Shown: piece by piece, positions 53,488 to 63,913 of the stretch | Layout of the letters: each line of letters opens with the position of its first letter | How positions within the stretch are numbered: the first letter of the stretch is position 1 | NCBI RefSeq assembly: GCF_002305855.1 | Contig: NZ_CP022163.1 | Location: forward strand, 868,292 to 932,291 | Source of the DNA: Melittangium boletus DSM 14713 | GTDB taxonomy: Bacteria; Myxococcota; Myxococcia; Myxococcales; Myxococcaceae | DNA: 64,000 bases | Direction of reading: 5' to 3' | Notes under the pieces: generated by a model | What the model was told of the DNA's origin: nothing | Database searches by the model: none | The model's input: the letters and a program-made list of their open reading frames with translations, nothing else | Position numbers and translations under genes: made by a program

Positions 53488-54227
53488 TCCGCGTCCTCAA
53501 GTCGGCCAAGCCGCCCGAAGTCCTTCGCACGAAAGGAGCACGTGCTCGACGCACCATGATTGCGGCGTACTCCCGTGCTTCCCGGAGTTACAGGAACGGC
53601 AAGAAGTCATTCGATTTCGACCCAGACATCTATGGCCATCTGACCGTCAAGCAATCACTCAAGCAAGCACAGCATGACAAGTGTGCCTTCTGTGAATCAA
53701 AATTCGCACATATCTCCTACGGAGACGTCGAGCACTTCCGTCCCAAGGCAGGATGGCGGCAGCAGAAGGGTGATGCACTCAGCCGACCCGGCTATTACTG
53801 GCTTGCCTACGAGTGGGCGAACCTTTTCCTGTCCTGCACGCTTTGCAACCAGCGATTCAAAAAGAACCTGTTCCCCTTGCAAACGCCCAAGCGCAGGGCT
53901 CGAAATCACCAGGAAGATGTGGCGGCGGAAGACCCGCTGTTGATCAACCCGGCGGTGGACGACCCCGAGACATTCATCTCCTTCCGAAAAGAGGTGCCCT
54001 ATGCGGTGTCAGGCAACGCGCGCGGAGAGACGACGATCCGCACACTGGGGCTCCGGAGGGTGGAACTGGCTGAACAACGGAGGAAACACCTGGGTCATGT
54101 CCAAGCGCTTCGCAATCTCGTCGAAATCGGGGAAGAGCCCTACGCAGCGGAGGCGCGGAGCCTTCTCCAGCGCATGCAACAGAACACGGAAGAATATGCC
54201 TCGATGACCCGCGCATTTCTGCGCTGA
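53484..54227 (+). CDS. ptuB: Septu-like PtuB HNH endonuclease
   Basis: The GTG at 53484 overlaps the stop of the ATPase (GTGA), so the two were coupled. The 247-residue product is an HNH nuclease with zinc knuckles: C67/C70 in CAFCESK and C118/C121 in SCTLCNQRFK. The catalytic His is H84 in GDVEHFRPK, with supporting WANLFLSC. This is the PtuB pattern: the nuclease that, with PtuA, cuts DNA or tRNA on phage infection. The gene itself is intact. With the ATPase broken by a MITE, the nuclease may be inactive, uncontrolled or moonlighting. Confidence 0.85.
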   Translation: MIRVLKSAKPPEVLRTKGARARRTMIAAYSRASRSYRNGKKSFDFDPDIYGHLTVKQSLKQAQHDKCAFCESKFAHISYGDVEHFRPKAGWRQQKGDALSRPGYYWLAYEWANLFLSCTLCNQRFKKNLFPLQTPKRRARNHQEDVAAEDPLLINPAVDDPETFISFRKEVPYAVSGNARGETTIRTLGLRRVELAEQRRKHLGHVQALRNLVEIGEEPYAAEARSLLQRMQQNTEEYASMTRAFLR

Positions 54228-54231
54228 GGAA

Positions 54232-55233
54232 TCAAGAAGACAGGAAGCGGTTCCACCAGCCTCGTTCCTCCTGAAGATTTGGAGGGAGAGATTCCAGCCA
54301 GGGTTCCAGCACCTGAGCGAGTTCACGGTAGGAGGGAAGGTCCTGCCCTCCACAGAGGTCTCCCGCCTCCGGGGATTCTTCGAGCTCGATGACCACTCGG
54401 TTGTCGCCAAACTCCCGCACTGTCGTCTGGGGTGAATGGAGATAGGAGCGTAATTCCTCTGCCCCTCCAAGTTCGGCGAGCACGGGGTTGGCGAGGAAGT
54501 TGAGCCAATGAACTCCATCGATGCGAGACCCCATCTGGTCCGCCAGGGGCCACGCCGCTCGGAGGTCGAAGCCCGGATAGCGAACGATTTCAGCGCGGAA
54601 GCGGTCGTCTGCGATCAGTCGACGGAGATAGAATTTCAATGCCAGACCCGCATGCCCCGAGGCAAAGGGCAACTGGGAGGCCATGTCCATGACCAACGCA
54701 CGAACCTTCTCGACACCATGCTGTTCGAGGTGTTCCGTGGGAAGTGTCGCGGACAACAAACTCACCGCGTTTGGTTCAGGAGGCCGCCAGGGAATTCGAG
54801 CACGGTACTCGAACTCATATCCATTGTGATTTCCGAATCCCCCAGTGAAAAGGATATCCCGCTCGGCCCCACGCTTCTCGATTTCCCTTCGATGGGAGGG
54901 CTCATAGCCCTCGGGGAACGACCATTCTTGAGTGGAGCGGAGCAAGCGGTGAACGTGCTCCCATTTCTCTTCGGACAAAGGCGAGTCTTCGTCGTGGGAA
55001 AGATAGACGGAATTGATGATACCAGGACCCGCTCCAACGGCTCGCATGTAAGCATCCAAGGCATGGCTTACCCCGGCGGACAGTTCGGGATGATCATACG
55101 GCATATAAAAAACGAGCCGGATGACTTCTCGCACACGCAATTCCCGGCGCAAGTGCCGCGAATGCCCGTCATACCGATGCAGACCACCGGGAGGTACACC
55201 GCGAACACGAATGCGAGGAAACCGTATGCGCAT
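54232..55233 (-). CDS. DUF3396 (type VI immunity-like) protein
   Basis: This 333-residue soluble protein shows the DUF3396 end pattern. It has GVHWLNFLANPVLAELGG, then LRSYLHSPQTTVREFGDNRVVIELEESPEAGD and YRELAQVLEPWL. Such proteins are found beside toxins of type VI or contact-dependent systems and are thought to be immunity factors, though in myxobacteria many stand alone. A GTG at 55134 could be the real start (300 residues), as the first 33 codons have no good Shine-Dalgarno. It converges on ptuB, four bases apart. No toxin gene lies next to it in the window. Family call good, function inferred. Confidence 0.75.
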   Translation of the reverse strand: MRIRFPRIRVRGVPPGGLHRYDGHSRHLRRELRVREVIRLVFYMPYDHPELSAGVSHALDAYMRAVGAGPGIINSVYLSHDEDSPLSEEKWEHVHRLLRSTQEWSFPEGYEPSHRREIEKRGAERDILFTGGFGNHNGYEFEYRARIPWRPPEPNAVSLLSATLPTEHLEQHGVEKVRALVMDMASQLPFASGHAGLALKFYLRRLIADDRFRAEIVRYPGFDLRAAWPLADQMGSRIDGVHWLNFLANPVLAELGGAEELRSYLHSPQTTVREFGDNRVVIELEESPEAGDLCGGQDLPSYRELAQVLEPWLESLPPNLQEERGWWNRFLSS

Positions 55234-55258
55234 GACGTGAATTCAAACGGATGAAACA

Positions 55259-55294
55259 CGGCGTGCCCAAGGCGGGAGCGACATGGGCACGCCG
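55259..55294 (-). terminator. terminator-like hairpin downstream of acs
   Basis: CGGCGTGCCCA (55259-55269) and TGGGCACGCCG (55284-55294) form a perfect 11-bp stem with a 14-base loop. It lies 17 bases after the acs stop at 55312 and upstream of the DUF3396 gene. No T-run. Confidence 0.5.
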
Positions 55295-55311
55295 GGGTAC
55301 TCCACCCGAGG

Positions 55312-57276
<1,965 letters not shown>

Positions 57277-57336
57277 GGGGTTCCTCCAGTGCGGCGCGTC
57301 GTGAACGGTGGTTCTAAAAGCCTCGCGTCCTTCATC

Positions 57337-57843
57337 TCAAGGAAAGGATGCGGAAGGAGCGGCGTTCTGTACGGCGCGGTACGTCACCCAGAGCTGGCAG
57401 GCGCACGAGGGCTGCTCGACCCGCGGCAGCACGCGCACGCTCATCACGCCCTTGAACTCCGTGGCGCGCTGCGTCGTGCCCTCCAGGTGCACGGCGATCT
57501 GATCCGCGATGCACTCGTCCGTGCCGAGGGTGATGGCGGCGTTGGACTCGGTGCCGTCGAGTGAGAAGGTGACGCTGTCGTCGGGGCCCCCCTGCTGCAG
57601 AAAGGCGCCGATGAGCCGCAGGTGGCGCCAATCCGAGTCCAGGCGGACGACATCTCCGGAGATGGAGAGCGTCCCGTCCCACAGGGAGTCGGGCGTGGAA
57701 ATCAGGCCGCAGTCATCGCGCAGCACGTCCACCGCGCTGAATTCGTAACGCCCCTCGTTCTGCAGGTAGGCACGGGTGCAACCGCTCGCGAGGACGAGGG
57801 AGAGGGCGGACAGGGAGAGGACGGAAGGGGATGGGGAGGCCAC
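57337..57843 (-). CDS. putative lipoprotein
   Basis: This 168-residue protein starts with a signal peptide and lipobox LASGC. The mature part has Cys residues (DDCGLIS, DECIAD, PSCACQL) that could form disulfides, and beta-strand-like repeats (SLWDGTLSISGDVVRLDS, HLRLIGAFLQQGG, SVTFSLDGTE). The domain resembles small beta-sandwiches of unknown function in delta-proteobacteria. It is 60 bases upstream of the acs start on the same strand, so it may share the acs promoter region. Function unknown. Confidence 0.65.
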   Translation of the reverse strand: MASPSPSVLSLSALSLVLASGCTRAYLQNEGRYEFSAVDVLRDDCGLISTPDSLWDGTLSISGDVVRLDSDWRHLRLIGAFLQQGGPDDSVTFSLDGTESNAAITLGTDECIADQIAVHLEGTTQRATEFKGVMSVRVLPRVEQPSCACQLWVTYRAVQNAAPSASFP

Positions 57844-57976
57844 GGGCGCACGCTAACGCAGCGCGCGGGCCCGGTCAGCGGATAGACTGGAGCCATGGCC
57901 TCGTACCAGAACCCCGTGCCCACCCACGAACGAACCGCCCAACGGCGCGAGTTCTGAGCCCGGCCCCCTCTCGCGG

Positions 57977-59083
57977 ATGCACTACCTTCCTCTTCTCCTC
58001 GCGCTGGGCCTGCTCGTGGCGCTGCACGAGCTCGGGCACCTCGTCATGGCCCGGCTCCTGGGCATCCGGGTGGACCGGTACACACTCGGCTTCGGGCCCT
58101 CCGTGTTCACCCTGAGGGTGGGCCGCACGGACTACGTGCTCGGCGCGGTGCCGCTGGGGGGCTCCACGCGCATCCATGGGATGAATCCCCACTCGCCGGG
58201 CGCGGATCCCTCGGATCCCACGAGCTTCGCGGCGCAGCGGCCCTGGAAGCGGCTGCTGGTGCTGTTCGGAGGGCCCCTGGCCAATGGGCTGTTCGCGCTC
58301 GGCGTGCTGTTCACGCTCTACACCACGGGCACGCATGTGGTGGTGCCGCTCACGGTGGGCACCGTGACCCCCGGCTCCGAGGCGGCGCGCGCCCAGTTGC
58401 TGCCCGGAGACCGGTTGGTGAGCGTGGACGGCGAGCCTCTGGAGAACTGGAGCGGCTTCGTGGAGCGCATTGGCCAGCGGCCCGGCCGCGAGCTCCAGTT
58501 GGGCGTCGAGCGGGACGGCGAGCAGCGGGAGGTGACGGTGCGTCCCCGTCCGGACGAGCGGGGCACGGGCCGTATCGGGGTGAGCCAGCAGTACGTGTAC
58601 CGCACCTATGACGCCGGCCAGGCGTTGCTGCAGGCGCTGGCGCATACGGTGAACCTGGTGGCGGAGGCCACGCGGATGCTCGAGCGGCTGATGCTGGGCA
58701 CGCCGGGCATCGTCCTGGCCAACCCGCTGGGCGTGGTGAAGCAGTCCTCGGGCTCGGCGGGCAGTGGCCTGGGCGCCTTCCTGCGCGTGCTGGTGAGCGT
58801 CTCCCTGGCGCTCGCCTTGTTCCATATGCTGCCCCTGCCCTCCCTGGATGGCGGGCGGATGCTCTTCGTGCTCATCGAGGCCGTGAGCCGCCGCAAGGTG
58901 CCCGCCCGGGTGGAAACGCTGATGCACGCGGTGGGCTTCCTCGCGCTGCTGGCCGTGGTGCTCACCGTGGCGCTCGCGGACCTGCGTCAACACCTGCGCC
59001 GCGCCGCGTTGGACGCGAACACGAGCGATGGAGACAGCCCGCTCTTCTTCTGGGAACGGTCCCGGGGCGACCGAGCGCCCTGA
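57977..59083 (+). CDS. rseP: RseP-like site-2 zinc protease (M50)
   Basis: An intramembrane protease that releases membrane-tethered regulators. The 368-residue protein has HELGH at residues 17-21 in the first helix, a PDZ domain (about 125-205, with GSEAARAQLLPGDRLVSVDGEPLENWSG as two adjoining motif pieces), and the second active-site motif PLPSLDGGRML in a later helix. About four membrane helices fit RseP/SpoIVFB-type enzymes. The PDZ copy number is one, where E. coli RseP has two. ATG at 57977. The anti-sigma or signalling substrate is unknown. The symbol is for the family. Confidence 0.85.
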   Translation: MHYLPLLLALGLLVALHELGHLVMARLLGIRVDRYTLGFGPSVFTLRVGRTDYVLGAVPLGGSTRIHGMNPHSPGADPSDPTSFAAQRPWKRLLVLFGGPLANGLFALGVLFTLYTTGTHVVVPLTVGTVTPGSEAARAQLLPGDRLVSVDGEPLENWSGFVERIGQRPGRELQLGVERDGEQREVTVRPRPDERGTGRIGVSQQYVYRTYDAGQALLQALAHTVNLVAEATRMLERLMLGTPGIVLANPLGVVKQSSGSAGSGLGAFLRVLVSVSLALALFHMLPLPSLDGGRMLFVLIEAVSRRKVPARVETLMHAVGFLALLAVVLTVALADLRQHLRRAALDANTSDGDSPLFFWERSRGDRAP

Positions 59084-59118
59084 GCCCCCAAGGTGGCCCG
59101 CCCAGGCCCGAAAGTCCT

Positions 59119-59784
59119 ATGCTCCCCGGCGACATGGGCACCAAGGCGAACCACGACGGCCTGTTCTGCGAACTGTACTGGGGCACCACCCGCAACGAGG
59201 CGTGGAGCTTCGGTCCGGAGCTGGAGCGAGTGCTCGCCGCACCGGACGAGACGGCCCCCCTGCCCCTGTACGGCTTCACGCTGCCCGAGGAGCCCTTCCT
59301 CCTCGCCGAGCGCACACCCCAGGGCTACCGCGTCTTCGTCCCCCCGGCATCCCGCGTCGAGCGCAGCAAGCGCGGAGACGCCTTCCGCGCGGTGCCCGGC
59401 TCGGAGTTGCAGCGCGCCGGCGACACCGCCTGGATCGACGTCACCGCCGAGGACCGGCTGCGCCTGACCCAGGGCGAGCTGTCGTTGCTCCTCTCCCCCT
59501 CGGTCGCGGGCAAGCACGCGGGAGGGCTCCAGGGGAGGGATCTGGGATTGCTGGTGATGCTCGGGGCCCTGCTGCTGAGCGTCCCGGTGGGGTTGATCCT
59601 CGCGGGACACTCGCCCGAGCACATGGCCGAATCCAATGCCCGGGCCCTCGCCGCCGCGCGTGAGCGGGAGCAGGCCGAGCGCAAGCGGCTCGGGGTGGAC
59701 ACCCCGGCCCGGCCCATCGTCCGGGACACCCAGAGCGATGGGGGCGTGAAGACGACGCTGCCCGGCAACCTCGGCGTCCACTGA
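59119..59784 (+). CDS. hypothetical single-pass membrane protein
   Basis: A 221-residue protein; the first ATG is 59119 and 59134 (MGTKANHDG) is an alternative. The first 130 residues are a soluble beta-rich domain with WSFGPELERVLAA and LPLYGFTLPEEPFLLAERTPQGYRVFVPP as separate segments. A membrane helix (about 145-165) is followed by a charged Arg/Glu-rich coiled coil (about 170-195). I do not recognise the family; such architectures occur next to envelope-stress genes. It follows rseP by 35 bases and may be co-transcribed. Confidence 0.6.
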   Translation: MLPGDMGTKANHDGLFCELYWGTTRNEAWSFGPELERVLAAPDETAPLPLYGFTLPEEPFLLAERTPQGYRVFVPPASRVERSKRGDAFRAVPGSELQRAGDTAWIDVTAEDRLRLTQGELSLLLSPSVAGKHAGGLQGRDLGLLVMLGALLLSVPVGLILAGHSPEHMAESNARALAAAREREQAERKRLGVDTPARPIVRDTQSDGGVKTTLPGNLGVH

Positions 59785-59803
59785 GGCGGGCCGCGCCAGG
59801 GCC

Positions 59804-60472
59804 TCAGGGCCCCAGGCCCACCCACACCTCGCCATCCTCGAAGAACTCCTTCTTCCAGATGGGCACGTCCTGCTTGAGCCGCTCGATGGCGTGCTCGCAC
59901 CCGCGGAACGCCTCCTTGCGATGGGGGGCCGCGGCGGCGATGACCACGGCCAGCTCGCCCGGGAGCAACGTCCCCACCCGGTGCACGATGGCCAGGCGGG
60001 TGCCACTGCACAGCCCGGCCACCTCGGCGCCAATCTCCGCCAGCTTCTTCTCCGCCATGGGGGGATAGGCCTCGTACTCCAGCCGCACCACGCGCCGCCC
60101 CTTCGTCTGGTTGCGCACGGCGCCGGAGAAGGTGACGAGCCCGCCCAGGGCCTCGCTCGACACCGCCTCCACCACCTCCTCCAGCCGCAGGGGCCGGTCC
60201 ACCACCCGGAACAGTCCGCCACTGCCTCCCGCCACGGGGGGGATGAGCGCCACCTCGGCGCCCTCGGGAACCTCGGCGTCCGCGGCGGAGAACTCCTGGT
60301 TCACGGCCACGCGCAGGTGGGGCAGCAGCGGCGCGAGGCCCGGGTGGCGAGCGGCCAGCAGGCGCAGCACCTCCGACACGCGGGTCCCCGGGGGCACGTC
60401 CAGTGACTCGCGCGAGGAGCCCACGCGCTCACGCGCCGCGGCGAAATACAGGATGGTGAGGGAGTTGGACAC
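59804..60472 (-). CDS. fused molybdopterin synthase MoaD-MoaE (MoaX-like)
   Basis: Both subunits of molybdopterin synthase are in one 222-residue chain, starting at GTG 60472. Residues 1-86 are the sulphur-carrier MoaD, ending in PPVAGGSGG (G82-G83 and G85-G86), the position of the C-terminal Gly-Gly that is made a thiocarboxylate in the free protein. Residues 87-222 are MoaE, with RLAIVHRVGTLLPGE, AAPHRKEAFRGCEHAI and PIWKKEFFEDGEVW, the Lys and Arg that bind precursor Z. Because the MoaD tail must be free to be activated, the chain should be cleaved after a Gly pair, as in the related MoaX of mycobacteria. It follows the lipoprotein gene by nine bases. Confidence 0.92.
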   Translation of the reverse strand: MSNSLTILYFAAARERVGSSRESLDVPPGTRVSEVLRLLAARHPGLAPLLPHLRVAVNQEFSAADAEVPEGAEVALIPPVAGGSGGLFRVVDRPLRLEEVVEAVSSEALGGLVTFSGAVRNQTKGRRVVRLEYEAYPPMAEKKLAEIGAEVAGLCSGTRLAIVHRVGTLLPGELAVVIAAAAPHRKEAFRGCEHAIERLKQDVPIWKKEFFEDGEVWVGLGP

Positions 60473-60481
60473 GCGGGAGTC

Positions 60482-62317
60482 TCAGCGCGAGCGCAGGGCG
60501 GCGCGCAACCGGAATCGTCCGCCCCCCTGCTCGGGCGCGAAGTCGAAGAAGACGCTGTCGACGGGAGGCAGCTGCTCGAGCAGCGTGGCCGCCATGGCCT
60601 GGACCATGGACAACTGCTGGGGCGGCACGCCGGGCACCTCCTTGGGCGCTTCCAGCTCGGTGAGCACCCGGCCCACATCCACCATCGCGGACACGTGGCC
60701 GGGCTCGAAGCCCCCCGCGCCGAAGCGCTCGCGCAACGCCGCCCCCACGCCTCCCTGCGCACGGCCCTCCAGCGGCTCTCCGCCCAACATCGTCAACCGA
60801 TCCGCGCTCAGGGAGAACTCCACGGGCTGATTGAACACCCGCGTGGTCAGGCGCGTGGTCCCCGCCTCCTTGAGCACCTGGAAGGACTGCTGCCGGGACT
60901 TGAGCACCCCCGTGAGCCACTCCAGCACCGGCTCCGAGCGCAGAATGCCCGCCTGGAAGAGCAGACTGCCGCGCGGCTCCGGCTTCTGCGAGCCCTTCAG
61001 GAAGTTGCGGTAGAAGGCCGCCGCGTCGAGGTACGCCAGCAGGGACAGGTCTCCGCGCAGCGCGCCGAGCAGGCCCTCCACGCTCGCCGCGTCGAGCCCC
61101 TGCGCCTCCAGGTTCCGCGTCATCCGCGCGCGCTGCTCGGAACCGGGGGCGCCGAAGACGAGCTTGGACAGCGTTTCCGGCGGCATGGAGATGGACAGCG
61201 CGGCGATGGGCCCCAGGGGCGCCTTCTCCAGCAACCGGGAGCCCGGCGCCGTCTCGTTTCCTCCAAGGAGGGACTTGTCCGACTCCACCCAACCCTCCAG
61301 CTCCGCCTGCCCTTCCTGGAAACGCATGGCCGCCCACGCGCCCTGGAAACCCTCGGAGGCGTCCTCTCCCACGGGACGCGCGAAGATGTGCACGTTGCCC
61401 GCCGCCACCTTCGTGCGCAGGGACGTGAGGAGCGGCTGCTCGGACAGACCGGCGCCACTCAGCCCCATGACCCGCTCGCGAATGGGCGCCAGGGGCACGT
61501 CCCCGGGAGACACCGCCAGCGTCTTCTGGATCTCTCCCTCCCGGGTGGGCTCCGTGCCAGGCGCGGCCGAGGGCGCGTCCGGGACCACCAGGTAGAGGTA
61601 GCCGCGATCCTCGAAGAGCAACATCGGCACACCGTTGTCCCTCCGCAGGAAGACCGAACCATCCGGCTCGCTCCGCTCGAGCCGGACGCCCCGCGAGCGC
61701 AGCTCCTCCACCACGGCGTCCCGAGCGGCCTGGCCATCCATCACGCCCAACAGCACCACGGAGCCCTCGAAGTCGGGCAGCGAGAAGAAGCCCAGGCCCT
61801 CGTCCGGATCCACCAGGCGGGCCTCGCCACTCGCCTCTCGCAGCACGAGCGACAACAGGGGCATCGCCTCCAAGGACTGGAGCACCTGGGACTCGCCCAC
61901 CAGGCGCGACACGAAGCCCATCACCGGCTCCACGTTGCCGCGCAGTTGGGGAAAGAAGACGGCCACCTCGGCATCGGCGGGAATGGCGCGCAGCACGGGC
62001 CGGGGCACCACCGTCAACCGGGCGCTCGCCTGGACCGCGTCCTTCTCCAGCGCCCGCACCGTGTAGGCGCCCTGGCGCGCGAAGGCATGGGACACGCGCG
62101 TGCCCTTCGCGGGGGGCGAGCCATCCCCGAAGTCCCACGTCACCGCCGGAGCGTCGGAGGACTCGGAGCCGAACACCACCGGCACCCCCGCCTCCACCGT
62201 GCGGTCCTCCCCCGCGTCGGGTTTCGCCCCCCTCCGGCAACCGCCGCCCAGCAGGGCCACGGTCACCAGGAGGAACGCCGTCGAGAAACGAGCGGAGGCA
62301 CGCACGGGCAGTGTCAT
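60482..62317 (-). CDS. lipoprotein with PKD domain and large DUF3352-like region
   Basis: The ATG at 62317 opens a signal peptide with a GGGC lipobox. A PKD domain (about residues 30-105, with VTWDFGDGSPP and HAFARQGAYTVRA) follows. The remaining 500 residues, starting at RPVLRAIPADAEVAVFFPQL, match the general layout of DUF3352-type proteins: long, Ala/Leu-rich, with alternating beta and helix. No catalytic residue stands out. It precedes the MoaD-MoaE gene, 9 bases apart, and follows the barrel gene by seven bases. Function unknown. Confidence 0.7.
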   Translation of the reverse strand: MTLPVRASARFSTAFLLVTVALLGGGCRRGAKPDAGEDRTVEAGVPVVFGSESSDAPAVTWDFGDGSPPAKGTRVSHAFARQGAYTVRALEKDAVQASARLTVVPRPVLRAIPADAEVAVFFPQLRGNVEPVMGFVSRLVGESQVLQSLEAMPLLSLVLREASGEARLVDPDEGLGFFSLPDFEGSVVLLGVMDGQAARDAVVEELRSRGVRLERSEPDGSVFLRRDNGVPMLLFEDRGYLYLVVPDAPSAAPGTEPTREGEIQKTLAVSPGDVPLAPIRERVMGLSGAGLSEQPLLTSLRTKVAAGNVHIFARPVGEDASEGFQGAWAAMRFQEGQAELEGWVESDKSLLGGNETAPGSRLLEKAPLGPIAALSISMPPETLSKLVFGAPGSEQRARMTRNLEAQGLDAASVEGLLGALRGDLSLLAYLDAAAFYRNFLKGSQKPEPRGSLLFQAGILRSEPVLEWLTGVLKSRQQSFQVLKEAGTTRLTTRVFNQPVEFSLSADRLTMLGGEPLEGRAQGGVGAALRERFGAGGFEPGHVSAMVDVGRVLTELEAPKEVPGVPPQQLSMVQAMAATLLEQLPPVDSVFFDFAPEQGGGRFRLRAALRSR

Positions 62318-62324
62318 GCCCAGG

Positions 62325-63041
62325 CTAGTAATCCAGCGCCAGACCGAACATCCAGTACGTGTCGGAGAAGTTGAACCCCTTGCCTCCGAAGTTGTTCACT
62401 TTCGAGTACGTGTACTCGGCGAACAGGTAGCTGTGGTTGATGCCCAGGTCCGAGTCGAAGTCGCGCGCCAGCCGCGGCTCCAGCACGTCCAGCAGCAGGG
62501 ACAGGCCCAGGGTCACATCCCAGCCCAGCTTGCCGCCCGAGCCCTTGGCCGTGGCCGTCTTCTCGGTCTCACCGCCCTTGGTCACCCACCACGGCACGTA
62601 GACGAGTCCGGGCTTCACGTAGGGCACCAGCGGAACGCCCCACTGGAACGCCGGATAGTCGAAGCGGTAGACGCCGCGCAGGTGCACGGGCAGCACGTGG
62701 AAGCCCGAGCGCTCCACGCTCTTGCTCCCGTCCTCCAGCAGGGCGTAGCCATACTTCTCCGCGTAGCCCAGGCCCAGGCTCACGCCCGCCGTGCCGATGC
62801 CCTGGTAGAAGAAGCGCTGGAACTCCACCTCGAACAGCAGCAGGTTGCCGCCGCCGAACACCTTGTTGAAGGGCGAGCCTTCGAGCCCTTCCTCCGCGTC
62901 CAGTTGAGGCCGGTAGCCACCGGCGCGGAACTCCACGGAGCCCCGCCGGGGTGACTGGGTGGGCACATCCGACTGCACCTGGGCCTCGCCGGGGAGCGCG
63001 GCGAGGAACGCCGCCACACCGAGGGCTACTGCTCGCGCCAT
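62325..63041 (-). CDS. MXAN_2562-family outer-membrane beta-barrel protein
   Basis: I chose the ATG at 63041, with AAGGAGAAAT upstream. The 238-residue protein has a signal peptide (ending GEA) and an alternating strand pattern for an eight- to ten-stranded barrel. Examples are SVEFRAGGYRPQLD, LLLFEVEFQRFFYQGI, LGLSLLLDVLEPRLARD and NHSYLFAEYTYSK, with a terminal YWMFGLALDY strand that fits the BAM signal. It resembles the MXAN_2562 family named from Myxococcus. The partner gene upstream (63026-63913) is the MXAN_2561-type, and the two overlap by 16 bases. Confidence 0.75.
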   Translation of the reverse strand: MARAVALGVAAFLAALPGEAQVQSDVPTQSPRRGSVEFRAGGYRPQLDAEEGLEGSPFNKVFGGGNLLLFEVEFQRFFYQGIGTAGVSLGLGYAEKYGYALLEDGSKSVERSGFHVLPVHLRGVYRFDYPAFQWGVPLVPYVKPGLVYVPWWVTKGGETEKTATAKGSGGKLGWDVTLGLSLLLDVLEPRLARDFDSDLGINHSYLFAEYTYSKVNNFGGKGFNFSDTYWMFGLALDY

Positions 63042-63913
63042 GAACGATTTCTCCTTGAGGACAACCAGAAACCCAGGACGGCCAGCACCGCGCCGCCCGC
63101 GACTCCACCGCCCACCGACCCACACCCCCCCGTCTCCTGGCCCCCGCCCTCTCCATACAACTCGAGGAAGCCGAAGGTCTTGGTGGGAATGACCTCCACG
63201 GTCTCGGACGATTCGCTCACATTGCCCGCCTCGTCGGTGGAGTAGGCCTGGAGCTGGTAGGTGAGATTGTTCTCCAGGCCCTCCACCTGGATGGGGCCCT
63301 TGCCCACGGCCTGATTCACCCGCCGCACTTCCGTCCCGCCGAGCGACACCACGAGTTCCTCCGTGGCCGCATCACTGGCCGAGGAGAGCGAGACGCGCAC
63401 GGCGCCATCCAGTCCCGCCACCGAGGCGAACGAGGGGGGCGTGGGCGGCTTGCCGTCGTAGACGACCTTGGCGGCCGTGGCCTTGAGCACCGTGCTGCTG
63501 CACGACAGGTAATCCACCTGCGAGGTGGCGCCACACACGAGGAACGTCTTGTCGTCCTGGAGGCTGCCGCACCCCGCGCCCGCGTCCCCGGTGGGAAAAG
63601 GCAGGCTCGTGAGATCGAAGGTGAAGGTTCCCGTCGTCGCCGCCGTGAAGACCGTCTGCGACACATCGGCCAGTGACACATCTCCCGCGCTGGAGTCCGG
63701 CTCGGTACCGCAGGAGCTCTTCGAGCTGAGCCACACGGACAGGGCCCGGCAGGGCTGGAGGCTTCGCGTCCAGGTCACGGACACGGTTCCGCCTCCACAG
63801 CCGCTCTTGCCGAAGCGCAGCGTGTCCTTTTGGTTGTTCGTGAAGGTGAACTGCACCTGCGCGGACGCCGCGGACGACAGCAGCAGGGCGACGGTGAAGA
63901 GGAAGGTACGCAT
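63026..63913 (-). CDS. MXAN_2561-family MYXO-CTERM-anchored protein
   Basis: The start is the ATG at 63913; the upstream 21 bases are in frame but not signal-like. The 295-residue protein has a signal peptide ending ASA-Q, a Cys-rich beta domain (about 20-160, with KSGCGGGTVSVTWT and SSKSSCGTEP), and a fibronectin-like domain (about 165-245, GLDGAVRVSLSSASDAATEE). The tail GCGSVGG, a hydrophobic helix and SSRRNRSWREQ is a MYXO-CTERM variant. The two genes probably act together at the cell surface. Its last 16 bases overlap the start of the barrel gene. Function unknown. Confidence 0.78.
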   Translation of the reverse strand: MRTFLFTVALLLSSAASAQVQFTFTNNQKDTLRFGKSGCGGGTVSVTWTRSLQPCRALSVWLSSKSSCGTEPDSSAGDVSLADVSQTVFTAATTGTFTFDLTSLPFPTGDAGAGCGSLQDDKTFLVCGATSQVDYLSCSSTVLKATAAKVVYDGKPPTPPSFASVAGLDGAVRVSLSSASDAATEELVVSLGGTEVRRVNQAVGKGPIQVEGLENNLTYQLQAYSTDEAGNVSESSETVEVIPTKTFGFLELYGEGGGQETGGCGSVGGGVAGGAVLAVLGFWLSSRRNRSWREQ

